Part shown: positions 43,916 to 51,362 of the stretch, piece after piece
Position numbering within the stretch: the first letter of the stretch is position 1
Layout: each line of letters opens with the position of its first letter
Source: Streptomyces nitrosporeus
Lineage (GTDB): Bacteria > Actinomycetota > Actinomycetes > Streptomycetales > Streptomycetaceae
Direction: 5' to 3'
DNA: 64,000 bases
Assembly: GCF_008704555.1 (NCBI RefSeq)
Contig: NZ_CP023702.1
Coordinates: 2,976,001 to 3,040,000, forward strand
Program-made: the position numbers and the translations under genes
Notes under the pieces: generated by a model
What the model saw: the letters and a program-made list of their open reading frames with translations, nothing else
Databases searched by the model: none
Told to the model about the DNA's origin: nothing

Positions 43916-44404
43916 TTATGTCTCTGTTCCTTGTACGGTCAGGCGCATGACGAGTGCGTCGATGTTCCCCGGCTGGTAGTAGCCCCGCCGGAAGCCGATG
44001 GGTTCGAAGCCGAAGCGTTCGTAGAGCTTCTGCGCCCGGATGTTGTCGACACGGACCTCCAGGAGCACCGCGGCGCTCTCGAAGGCGGTGGCGTGCCTGA
44101 GCAGGTCGGTCAGGAGTTCGGAGCCGAGTCCGCCGCCCCAGTGGCTGCGGCGGACGCCGATCGTCTGGACGTCGGCGAGGTCCCCGGCCGAGGCGAGCCC
44201 GGCGTAGCCCACGACGCGGCCGTCGGCGGGGTCCTCCGCAACGACGTAGCGGTGGGTGGCCCGGGGGCCGCGGGCGCGGGCCAGTTCGGACCAGAACATG
44301 CCGGCCGACCAGGCGTCGTCGGGGAAGAGCTCGTGTTCCAGCTCCAGCACCGGTTCGATGTCCCACCAGCGCATCTCACGGAGCACAGCGGTCGCGGTCG
44401 TCAC
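43916..44404 (-). CDS. rimI: Ribosomal-protein-alanine N-acetyltransferase RimI
   Basis: 162 aa GNAT fold: 'VQTIGVRRSHWGGGLGSELL' is the acetyl-CoA (R/Q)xxGxG/A-type motif, and 'LLEVRVDNIRAQKLYERFGF' is the RimI signature. It acetylates the N-terminal Ala of ribosomal protein S18 and possibly others. It overlaps the tsaB stop by 4 bp and is followed at once by tsaD, the usual bacterial arrangement. Confidence 0.94.
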   Translation of the reverse strand: MTTATAVLREMRWWDIEPVLELEHELFPDDAWSAGMFWSELARARGPRATHRYVVAEDPADGRVVGYAGLASAGDLADVQTIGVRRSHWGGGLGSELLTDLLRHATAFESAAVLLEVRVDNIRAQKLYERFGFEPIGFRRGYYQPGNIDALVMRLTVQGTET

Positions 44405-45063
44405 CGGGGGGTGACCACCTTGTAGTTCTTCGGCACCTGGGCATCGGGCCTGCGCAGGTACAGCGGCTGCGGCGGCAGGAGCTCCGCACCGGCCGCGAGC
44501 CGCTCGGCGGCGAGCGCGGCGAGCGCGCCGGCCCGTACGTGCTCGGGGCGGCGGGCGTCGGGGAAGGCGTCCGGGTAGAGCAGGGCGCCCGCCCCGACGA
44601 CGGGCAGCCCGGCGAGCTGTCCGGCGATGTCGGCGGGCCGGTCCACGGCGGGCTCACCGGTCCGGGTGCGGGCGTCCTCGTAGCGCGCCCAGTAGACCTC
44701 CTTGCGGCGGGCGTCCGTCGCGACGGCGAAGGGGCCCTCCAGGCCGTCCAGACCGGCCGCGTAGGCGAGGCCGTCGAGCGTGCAGAGCCCGTGGACGGGG
44801 ACGGAGAGCGCCGATCCGAAGGCCGCCGCGGTGACCAGGCCCACCCGCAGTCCGGTGTACGGGCCGGGGCCGACGCCCACGACCACGTCCGTCACGGCGT
44901 CGAGTCCCGTCCCGGCCTCGGCGAGGACCCGGTCGACGGCGGGCAGCAGCAGTTCCCCGTGCCTTCGGGCGTCGACCTGGCCCGTCTCGGCGACGACGGA
45001 GGTCCCGTCGTGGAGGGCGACGGTGACGGCGGGGGTGGCGGTATCCACGGCGAGCAGGAGCAC
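44401..45063 (-). CDS. tsaB: tRNA threonylcarbamoyladenosine biosynthesis protein TsaB
   Basis: 220 aa. ASKHA-family start 'LLLAVDTATPAVTVALHDG' and the 'VVGVGPGPYTGLRVGLVTA' signature. It has no catalytic His pair, as expected for the scaffold partner of TsaD. First gene of tsaB-rimI-tsaD. TsaE, the ATPase of the same complex, lies about 1.1 kb upstream on the same strand but is separated by two other genes. Confidence 0.95.
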   Translation of the reverse strand: MLLLAVDTATPAVTVALHDGTSVVAETGQVDARRHGELLLPAVDRVLAEAGTGLDAVTDVVVGVGPGPYTGLRVGLVTAAAFGSALSVPVHGLCTLDGLAYAAGLDGLEGPFAVATDARRKEVYWARYEDARTRTGEPAVDRPADIAGQLAGLPVVGAGALLYPDAFPDARRPEHVRAGALAALAAERLAAGAELLPPQPLYLRRPDAQVPKNYKVVTPR

Positions 45064-45159
45064 ACAAACAGCCTACGGCTCCGCCGACCGGCCGAGCGCA
45101 GCCCGTACACCGTCCCGGCCGGTACCTCCGCGGCTGGTACCGTCGCCCGGGTACGCGTG

Positions 45160-45184
45160 TGTACGACGTAAATGCTTGTACGAC
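45160..45184 (+). promoter_or_regulatory. Direct repeats flanking a -10 upstream of the L,D-transpeptidase-like gene
   Basis: 'tgtacgac' occurs at 45160-45167 and 45177-45184, 17 bp apart, bracketing a GTAAAT-like -10 (about 45167-45172) and 35-60 bp upstream of the GTG at 45219. Possible activator or sigma-specific site. Confidence 0.35.
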
Positions 45185-45218
45185 ATGTGATGGACGGCAG
45201 GCGGAAGGGGAGCTCACG

Positions 45219-45779
45219 GTGGCAAGGGGCAGCTCGGGAATCGTGGCCGGGCTCACTGCCGTGGCGGTGGCCGCGGTCTGTTTCCTCGCCTACCAGGCGT
45301 CGGCGAACGCGCCGGAGTCGGTCGCGACGCCGTCCGCGCGGGCGTCCGGCCACTTCGGCCCCACGCCTTCGCCGAAGCCCTCCGTCACCGTGGACCCGCT
45401 GGCCGTGCCCGAGGACTCCGGTTCCGGGGAGCGGGTCGTGTACGCGCTCGCGGACCGGCGGGTGTGGCTCGTGGACGGCCGGGAGAAGTCGCTGCGGACG
45501 TTCACCGTCATGCCGAGTGCGGTGAGCCCGGCTCCCGGGGCGTACCAGGTGACCTCGCGTTCGGGCTCCATCACCGGCTCGGACGGGGTACCGATCGAAC
45601 ACGTGGTCCGGTTCGCGTCCGTCGACGGGGTCTCGGTGGGCTTCAGCGCGGCGCAGGACGGCTCCATGGAGAGCCCCGACCCCACGAAGAAGACCGGCGG
45701 CGTGCGGATGAAGGTCGCCGACGGCAACGCGGTGTGGACCTTCGCGACGGTCGGCGTCCCGGTCGTCGTCGTCCCGTAG
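45219..45779 (+). CDS. Secreted YkuD/L,D-transpeptidase-like protein without catalytic Cys
   Basis: 186 aa from the GTG at 45219, with AAGGGGAG 6 nt upstream. A signal-anchor helix lies at residues 8-28, then a Pro/Ser linker and a ~115-residue domain that follows the YkuD pattern ('VVYALADRRVWLVDGREKS', then 'VRMKVADGNAVWTFATVGVP' with VVVV at the end). In active enzymes the motif is SHGC(I/V)RM; here TGGVRM (159-164) has Gly161 at the Cys position and the upstream His is absent. It therefore probably does not crosslink peptidoglycan but may bind it. It is divergent from tsaB. Confidence 0.75.
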   Translation: MARGSSGIVAGLTAVAVAAVCFLAYQASANAPESVATPSARASGHFGPTPSPKPSVTVDPLAVPEDSGSGERVVYALADRRVWLVDGREKSLRTFTVMPSAVSPAPGAYQVTSRSGSITGSDGVPIEHVVRFASVDGVSVGFSAAQDGSMESPDPTKKTGGVRMKVADGNAVWTFATVGVPVVVVP

Positions 45780-45872
45780 GCCCCGGGGCCGGGCCCCGCG
45801 GGGCCGGAACTCCCGGCCCGTGCCGACGGGCCGCACGTGCCCGAGGGCCGACGGACCTCCCGTACCTGCCCG

Positions 45873-46073
45873 CTACGCCGCCTCGCACCGGCCGGCCGGC
45901 CGGTCGTCCTGCCCGTCCCGCGCCCCGTCCGCCGGGGTTTCCTCGCGGGGCGGGGTGGAGACCGCCGTCGCGGCGGCGCAGGAGGCCAGCAGGTCCTTCA
46001 TCGAAACAGCGGAGGCCGACGGCGGCCGTGTCCACGGCGACCGCTCCTCCACGTCACGCTCGGGTGTCGGCAT
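45873..46073 (-). CDS. Small 66-residue protein of unknown function
   Basis: 66 aa. The ATG at 46073 has an excellent ribosome site (GAGGAGG, 5-nt spacing). The product is charged and Ala/Ser/Thr-rich with two Cys ('MKDLLASCAAATAVSTPP' in the middle, 'GRCEAA' at the end), with no signal peptide or membrane helix and a probably disordered N-terminus. Thirty bp upstream lies a 20-bp perfect palindrome that overlaps the probable promoter. It sits between the L,D-transpeptidase-like gene (convergent) and tsaE. I recognise no family; the strong translation signal and dedicated operator argue that it is real. Confidence 0.65.
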   Translation of the reverse strand: MPTPERDVEERSPWTRPPSASAVSMKDLLASCAAATAVSTPPREETPADGARDGQDDRPAGRCEAA

Positions 46074-46103
46074 ATGAGCCTCCTCGGGCCTCGGAGAAGG
46101 ACG

Positions 46104-46123
46104 TGGTTAGGTAGACCTAACCA
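46104..46123. promoter_or_regulatory. 20-bp perfect palindrome upstream of the 66-residue ORF
   Basis: 'tggttaggtagacctaacca' is fully self-complementary, 31-50 bp upstream of the start at 46073. It contains TTAGGT and ACCTAA, the hexamers of DtxR/IdeR-type iron boxes, but these are 2 bp apart rather than the 7 bp of the classical 19-bp box. A metal-responsive or other dimeric repressor is plausible. Confidence 0.65.
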
Positions 46124-46199
46124 GGTCTCCCGTCCATGTGACCACGCCCGCCGCCTCCGATGCAACATTTTACCGACGCCTTGTCGGAAACCGGGCGGT

Positions 46200-46733
46200 T
46201 CAGTCCTGCGGCAGCTCCGCCGGGAGCGCCGCCCAGCGCGTCCCGATCCCGGTCAGCGTGACCGTGCGCCGCTCGTCGTCGGTGTCGCCGACGGCCCGGT
46301 CGATCACCACGTGCAGCCGGTCCTCGGACAGCTCCTCCACCTTGCCGTCGCCCCACTCGACGACGACGACGGAGTCCGGCAGCGACACGTCGAGGTCCAG
46401 GTCCTCCATCTCGTCGAGCCCGCCGCCCAGGCGGTACGCGTCCACGTGGACCAGCGCGGGACCGGTGCCCAGCGAAGGATGGACCCGGGCGATCACGAAG
46501 GTGGGCGAGGTCACGGCACCGCGTACGCCGAGCCCCTCACCGAGACCGCGGGTGAGGGTGGTCTTGCCCGCGCCGAGCTCACCGGTGAGCATCACCAGGT
46601 CGCCGGGGGCCAGCACCGCGGCGAGCCGGCGCCCCAGTCCGCGCATCTGCTCGGGGGACTCGACGGCGAGGGCCAGGGTGACGGCGGCCGGTACGGCGGT
46701 GCCGGCGGCCGGGTCGTTGTGCGCTGCTTCCAT
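46200..46733 (-). CDS. tsaE: tRNA threonylcarbamoyladenosine biosynthesis ATPase TsaE
   Basis: 177 aa. Walker A 'LTGELGAGKTTLTRGLGEGL' and the family segments 'VTSPTFVIARVH', 'VHVDAYRLGG' and 'VVVVEWGDG'. It is the P-loop ATPase that resets the TsaB-TsaD complex during t6A synthesis. It starts 18 bp after the alpha/beta hydrolase stop, so the two are probably co-transcribed, perhaps from alr. Confidence 0.95.
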   Translation of the reverse strand: MEAAHNDPAAGTAVPAAVTLALAVESPEQMRGLGRRLAAVLAPGDLVMLTGELGAGKTTLTRGLGEGLGVRGAVTSPTFVIARVHPSLGTGPALVHVDAYRLGGGLDEMEDLDLDVSLPDSVVVVEWGDGKVEELSEDRLHVVIDRAVGDTDDERRTVTLTGIGTRWAALPAELPQD

Positions 46734-46751
46734 GCGGACAACGGTAGGGGA

Positions 46752-47978
46752 TCAGGGCGCCCCGGCCGGAACCGCTCCGATCCGTACCAGCAGGTCCGCG
46801 AGCCGGTCGGTGACGGTCCGGGGGTGCTCCAGCATCACCAGGTGACCGGCGTCGGGGACGATGACCAGTTCGGCGTCCGGCAGCCGCCCGGCGATGGCCT
46901 CGCTGTGCGAGGCGGGGGTCACCAGGTCCTTGTCACCCGCCAGGATGAGTACCGGCAGGTCCCTCAGGACGGACAGGGCCCCGCTCTTGTCGTGCTCGGT
47001 GAACGCGGGGTAGAACTCGGCGACCACATCGATCGGGGTGGACTCGATCATCCGCTCCGCGAACCGCGAGACGGCGGGGTCCACGTCCCGCGAACCGAAC
47101 GAGTAGCGCTTGACCAGCCCGGCGAACAGGTCGGCGGTCGCCCGCCGGCCCCGCTCCACCAGCTCGGTCTGGGAGCCGAGCGCCCGCAGCACCCCCGGCA
47201 GCACGCGGCGCGCCGCCCGCACACCGGCCACCGGCAGCCCGAAGTCCACCTCGCCGAGCTTCCCGCTGGAGGTGCCGACGAACGCGACCGCGGCGACCCG
47301 GTCGCGGATCAGTTCGGGGTACCGGTCGGCGAGCGCCATGATCGTCATGCCGCCCATCGAGTGTCCGGCCAGCACCAGCGGGCCCTCGGGGGCGGCCGCG
47401 TCGATGACGGCCCTGAGGTCGCGGCCGAGCTGGTCGATGCCGAGTTCCACCCCGTCGGCCTGTGCCTTTCCACGCCCGGAGCGCCCGTGGCTGCGCTGGT
47501 CCCAGTAGACCGCGCGGACCAGGCCGCGCAGCGCGGCCCGCTGGAAGTGCCAGGAGTCCTGGCTGAGGCAGTAGCCGTGGCTGAAGACCACGGTGACGGG
47601 GCCGGGCGCCTTGCGGCCGAAGAGCCTGCGGCGGCGCGCGGCGGCGGCCGTCCCGCCGGTGTCCTCCGGCGCGCCCTCCGGGCCCGCCTCGGCCTCGTCC
47701 ACCTCGTCCACCTCGTAGTGGAGCTCGGTGCCGTCGTCCGCGACCGCCCGGCCGGGGCGCCCGCGCAGTGAGCCGTACGGCCCGGAGGCGTCCAGCGCCA
47801 GCCGCGCCTTCTTGCGCATGCCGCGGCCGACCGTGAGCCGTTCGACGGCGACACCCGCGGCGGCGCCCGCCGCGAGCACCCCTATCGCCGCCCCGGCGAA
47901 CCCGGCGCGCCGCCAGCCCGCCGCCGCGACGGCCGCCGTCGCCGCCACGTCCCCCGCGCCCGCGCTGGTCTCACTCAC
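46752..47978 (-). CDS. Membrane-anchored alpha/beta hydrolase
   Basis: 408 aa from the GTG at 47978, which has GAGGAG 4 nt upstream; the longer open frame overlaps the alr 3' end and lacks a start site. A hydrophobic N-terminal segment (about residues 22-45) is followed by a variable charged linker and the hydrolase domain: 'VVFSHGYCLSQDSWHFQ' oxyanion region, nucleophile Ser in 'LAGHSMGGM', acid in 'ILAGDKDLVTP' and His in 'VPDAGHLVMLEHP'. All triad residues are present. Substrate unknown. It lies between alr and tsaE in a conserved-looking unit. Confidence 0.9.
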   Translation of the reverse strand: MSETSAGAGDVAATAAVAAAGWRRAGFAGAAIGVLAAGAAAGVAVERLTVGRGMRKKARLALDASGPYGSLRGRPGRAVADDGTELHYEVDEVDEAEAGPEGAPEDTGGTAAAARRRRLFGRKAPGPVTVVFSHGYCLSQDSWHFQRAALRGLVRAVYWDQRSHGRSGRGKAQADGVELGIDQLGRDLRAVIDAAAPEGPLVLAGHSMGGMTIMALADRYPELIRDRVAAVAFVGTSSGKLGEVDFGLPVAGVRAARRVLPGVLRALGSQTELVERGRRATADLFAGLVKRYSFGSRDVDPAVSRFAERMIESTPIDVVAEFYPAFTEHDKSGALSVLRDLPVLILAGDKDLVTPASHSEAIAGRLPDAELVIVPDAGHLVMLEHPRTVTDRLADLLVRIGAVPAGAP

Positions 47979-48090
47979 CGTGCCGTGCTCCTCGTCGCCG
48001 TCGTCGTCTCGTCGCCGTGCGGTCCTCGTGCAGTCGTCGTACCCGCCGCAGTGCCGCCGCAGTGCCGCCGTCGTGCCCGGGAGGCCCGGG

Positions 48091-49245
48091 TCAGTCCCGC
48101 TCGGGGGCGGCGTGGAGGTGGATCCGGGGCACCCGGGTGCCGATCCGGGTGACGATCTCGTAGGCGATCGTGTCCGCCGCGGCCGCCCAGTCCTCCGCGG
48201 TCGGCTCGCCCCGGTCCCCCGGCCCGAACAGCACCGCGTCGGCGCCCGGTTCCGGCCGGTCGCCGCCGAGGTCCACCACGAACTGGTCCATCGCCACCCG
48301 GCCGGCGACGGTGCGGACGGCACCGCCGACGAGGACCGGGCCGCGGCCGGAGGCGTGCCGCGGGATGCCGTCGGCGTAACCGAGCGGCACCAGGCCCAGC
48401 GTCGTCCCGGTGGTGGTCGTGTAGTGGTGGCCGTAGCTGATGCCGTGCCCCGGCGGCACCTCCTTGACCAGGGCCGTCGAGGCGGTGAGGGTCATCACCG
48501 GCCGCAGCCCGAAGTCCGCCGGGGTGCCCAGTTCGGGGCTGGGCGAGAGCCCGTACATCGCGATCCCGGTGCGGACCAGGTCGAAGTGGGAGTCCGGGAC
48601 GGTGAGGGTCGCCGGGGAGTTGGCGATGTGCCGCACCTCGGGCCGGACGCCTTCCTTCTCCGCGTAGGCCACCATGTCGCGGAAGACGGTCAGCTGGGCC
48701 CCGATCGAGGGGTGGCCCGGTTCGTCGGCGCAGGCGAAGTGGGACCACAGGCCGGTGATCCTGAGGGCGCCCGCCTCCTCGGCGGCGCGGGCCGCACAGA
48801 CGAGTTCCGGCCAGTCGGCGGGCTGGCAGCCGTTACGGCCCAGGCCGGTGTCGGCCTTGAGCTGGACCCGGGCCGTCCGGCCCGCGGCGGTGGCCGCGGC
48901 GACGGCCTCGCGCAGCGCCCACATACCGCTGACCGAGACGTCGAGGTCCGCCTCGACCGCCTCGCGCCAGGGACCGCCCGGCGTCCACAGCCAGCACATG
49001 ATCCGCCCGCCGATCCCGGCCCCGCGCAGGGCGAGCGCCTCCTGCGGGGTCGCCGTGCCCAGCCAGGTGGCCCCCGCGTCCAGCGCGGCCCGTGCGCAGG
49101 GCAGCGCCCCGTGCCCGTAGGCGTCGGCCTTGACCACGGCCATGAGCTGCGCCCCGGACGCCCGCGCACGCAGGGCGCGCACGTTGGCACGCAACGCGGC
49201 GAGGTCGATCTCTGCACGGGCTCTCGAAGGCGCTGTCTCATTCAT
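48091..49245 (-). CDS. alr: Alanine racemase
   Basis: 384 aa. The PLP Lys39 is in 'MAVVKADAYGHGA', and the second catalytic base Tyr is in 'GHGISYGHHY'. The N-terminal barrel ('RHIANSPATL', 'VRTGIAMYGL') and the C-terminal beta domain ('RVAMDQFVVDLG') are complete. It supplies D-Ala for peptidoglycan. It is followed by the alpha/beta hydrolase and tsaE on the same strand and lies near glmS and glmM, all wall-precursor genes. Confidence 0.97.
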   Translation of the reverse strand: MNETAPSRARAEIDLAALRANVRALRARASGAQLMAVVKADAYGHGALPCARAALDAGATWLGTATPQEALALRGAGIGGRIMCWLWTPGGPWREAVEADLDVSVSGMWALREAVAAATAAGRTARVQLKADTGLGRNGCQPADWPELVCAARAAEEAGALRITGLWSHFACADEPGHPSIGAQLTVFRDMVAYAEKEGVRPEVRHIANSPATLTVPDSHFDLVRTGIAMYGLSPSPELGTPADFGLRPVMTLTASTALVKEVPPGHGISYGHHYTTTTGTTLGLVPLGYADGIPRHASGRGPVLVGGAVRTVAGRVAMDQFVVDLGGDRPEPGADAVLFGPGDRGEPTAEDWAAAADTIAYEIVTRIGTRVPRIHLHAAPERD

Positions 49246-49401
49246 AACGGCCCCAGTCTCTCACCGGTCCGCTCCAGGCCCCGGACTCCCGGCCCGGGGA
49301 GAGCCCCGCCGGGTGGTCCCAGCGGCGGCCCGTGAGGTGCTTCAGGTGGTCCACCGGGACCGTTACACGGCTGGCCAGGACGTTTTTCGCCGCGGTGGCC
49401 G

Positions 49402-49528
49402 GGCCGCCCTCGCGGAGCAGGGCGGCCGGTGCGGCAGCGCTCCACGAAGGTGTCGTAGCGCCACGGGGACCGGTCCGCGTGGTACCGGGCCCGGGGCTCC
49501 CCGGAGGGGGCGGCGCCCCCCGCCCCCT
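49402..49528 (-). terminator. Hairpins downstream of nnr
   Basis: Two stems follow the nnr stop (49532): 'agggggcgg/ccgccccct' (49505-49528, 6-nt loop) and 'ggccgccct/agggcggcc' (49402-49427, 8-nt loop), each with 9 perfect pairs. The remaining alr-nnr gap (49246-49531) holds no gene. Confidence 0.5.
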
Positions 49529-49531
49529 GGA

Positions 49532-50977
49532 TCAGGCGTACACGTCCCGCCAGACCTCCGGGATCCGAGCCGCGACGTCCCGCGCCGCCACCGGGGCCCC
49601 GGCAGACGCCCGGCGCGCCGCCAGGCCGTGCAGATAGGCGCCCACCGACGCCGCGTCGCGCGGCGCCAGGCCCGCCGCCAGCAGTGATCCGGCCAGCCCG
49701 GACAGCACATCGCCGCTGCCGGCCGTGGCCAGCCAGGACGTGCCCGTCGGGTTGACCCGCACCGGCGCGCCGCCCGGTTCCGCGACCAGGGTCGTGGAGC
49801 CCTTGAGCAGCACGGTGGCGTCGTAGCGCGCGGCCAGCTCCCGTACGGCGGCGAGCCGCCCCGCCTCGACCTCCTCGCGCGCCACCCCCAGCAGGGCGGC
49901 GGCCTCCCCGGCGTGCGGGGTGAGCACCGTGGCGGCGTCCCGGGCGCGTACGGCACCGGTGTCCATCAGCCGCAGCCCGTCGGCGTCCACCAGGACCGGG
50001 ACGTCCGCGGCCAGGACGTCGGCGACGGCCTCGACGGCCTCGGGTGTGTTACCGAGACCGGGGCCGACGACCCAGGCCTGCACCCGCCCGGCCTCCGCGG
50101 GCCGTCCGGGGTGGACCAGGGTCTCCGGGTGGCGGGCGATCACCGCGTCCGCGCCGGGGCCGGCGTAGCGGACGGCGCCCGCCCCGCCGTGCAGCGCGCC
50201 GGAGACGGCGAGGACGGCCGCGCCCGGGTACTGCCGGGAGCCCGCGGCCACTCCGACCACTCCGCGCCGGTACTTGTCGCTCTCGGTCCCCGGTACGGGC
50301 AGCAGTGCGGCCACGTCCTCGTACTGGAGGGCCTCCAGGCAGGGCCGGGCGGGGAGTACGGAGCCCAGGCCGATGTCGACCAGGCGCAGGGCCCCCGCGT
50401 GTCCGGCCGCCGGGTCGATGAGCAGGCCCGGTTTGTACGTGCCGAAGGTGACCGTGACGTCCGCCCGGACGGCCGGGCCGAGCACCTGCCCGGTGTCCGC
50501 CTCGACACCGCTCGGCAGGTCCACGGCGACCACCGGGGCCCGGCCGGCGGTCGCCTCGCGCACCAGGCGCTCGGCGTCGGGGCGCAGGCCGCCGCGCCCG
50601 CCGATGCCGGTGATGCCGTCGACGACGAGATCGACCGGGCCGAAGCCGTCCGGGGTGCCGATGACCGCTCCGCCCGCCGCAAGCAGTTCGGCGAGCCCGC
50701 CGGGGTGCGCCTTGCCGGGGGCGGCGAGCAGGGCCCGGACGCCCGCGCCGCGCCGGGCGAGGCGGGCTCCGGCGTACAGGGTGTCGCCGCCGTTGTCCCC
50801 GCCGCCGACGAGGAGCAGGACCCGGGAGCCGTACACCCGGCCGTTGCGGCGGAGCACGTCACCGCAGGCCACGGCCAGTCCGGCGGCGGCGCGCCGCATC
50901 AGCGCGCCGTCCGGCAGTTCCCGCATCAGCGTCTGCTCGGCGGCCCGTACGGTCTCGGTGTCGTAGGCGTGTCGCAT
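49532..50977 (-). CDS. nnr: Bifunctional NAD(P)H-hydrate epimerase/dehydratase
   Basis: 481 aa. The N-terminal epimerase domain (about 1-215; 'LLLVGGGDNGGDTLYAGARL', 'DLPSGVEADTG') is fused to a C-terminal ADP/ATP-dependent dehydratase domain (about 220-481; 'VLTPHAGEAAALLG', 'VLLKGSTTLVA', 'ATAGSGDVLSGLAGSLLA'). Together they repair hydrated NAD(P)H. It starts 4 bp after the acpS stop, in a glmS-acpS-nnr operon, an order typical for actinobacteria. Confidence 0.95.
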   Translation of the reverse strand: MRHAYDTETVRAAEQTLMRELPDGALMRRAAAGLAVACGDVLRRNGRVYGSRVLLLVGGGDNGGDTLYAGARLARRGAGVRALLAAPGKAHPGGLAELLAAGGAVIGTPDGFGPVDLVVDGITGIGGRGGLRPDAERLVREATAGRAPVVAVDLPSGVEADTGQVLGPAVRADVTVTFGTYKPGLLIDPAAGHAGALRLVDIGLGSVLPARPCLEALQYEDVAALLPVPGTESDKYRRGVVGVAAGSRQYPGAAVLAVSGALHGGAGAVRYAGPGADAVIARHPETLVHPGRPAEAGRVQAWVVGPGLGNTPEAVEAVADVLAADVPVLVDADGLRLMDTGAVRARDAATVLTPHAGEAAALLGVAREEVEAGRLAAVRELAARYDATVLLKGSTTLVAEPGGAPVRVNPTGTSWLATAGSGDVLSGLAGSLLAAGLAPRDAASVGAYLHGLAARRASAGAPVAARDVAARIPEVWRDVYA

Positions 50978-50981
50978 GCGT

Positions 50982-51350
50982 TCAACCCTCCGCGATCACG
51001 ACGGCCGACGCCACCCCCGCGTCATGGCTGAGCGAGACGTGCCAGCCGCGCACCCCGAGCTGCTCGGCGCGGGCCGCGACCGTGCCCCTCACCTCCAGCC
51101 GGGGCCGGCCGCTCTCCTCGACGCACACCTCGGCGTCCGTCCAGAGGAGTCCGCCCGGCGCCCCGAGGGCCTTGGCCAGGGCCTCCTTGGCGGCGAACCG
51201 GGCCGCGAGCGAGGCGATCCCCCGCCGTTCGCCGCCCGGCAGCAGCAGTTCCCGGTCCAGGAACAGCCGCCGCGCCATCTGCGGCGTGCGCTCCAGCGCC
51301 GCGCCGAAGCGCTCGATCTCCGCCACATCGATCCCGATCCCGATGATCAC
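50982..51350 (-). CDS. acpS: Holo-[acyl-carrier-protein] synthase
   Basis: 122 aa from the GTG at 51350, which has GGAAG 5 nt upstream; a GTG at 51362 would add four residues. It has '[13 protein letters not shown]' with the Mg-binding Asp, '[13 protein letters not shown]' with the Glu/Lys of the active site, and '[20 protein letters not shown]'. It transfers the 4'-phosphopantetheine arm from CoA to ACP, which coaA upstream (53774) helps supply. Middle gene of glmS-acpS-nnr. Confidence 0.95.
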   Translation of the reverse strand: MIIGIGIDVAEIERFGAALERTPQMARRLFLDRELLLPGGERRGIASLAARFAAKEALAKALGAPGGLLWTDAEVCVEESGRPRLEVRGTVAARAEQLGVRGWHVSLSHDAGVASAVVIAEG

Positions 51351-51362
51351 GCGTTCTTCCAC

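Noticed and set aside
46104..46123. Classical DmdR/IdeR iron box
   Set aside because: TTAGGT and ACCTAA are 2 bp apart, not the 7 bp of the 19-bp consensus, so I report it only as a palindrome with related half-sites.
51350..51362. Longer acpS start (GTG at 51362)
   Set aside because: It abuts the glmS stop without a ribosome site, whereas GGAAG precedes the GTG at 51350 and the family start fits.
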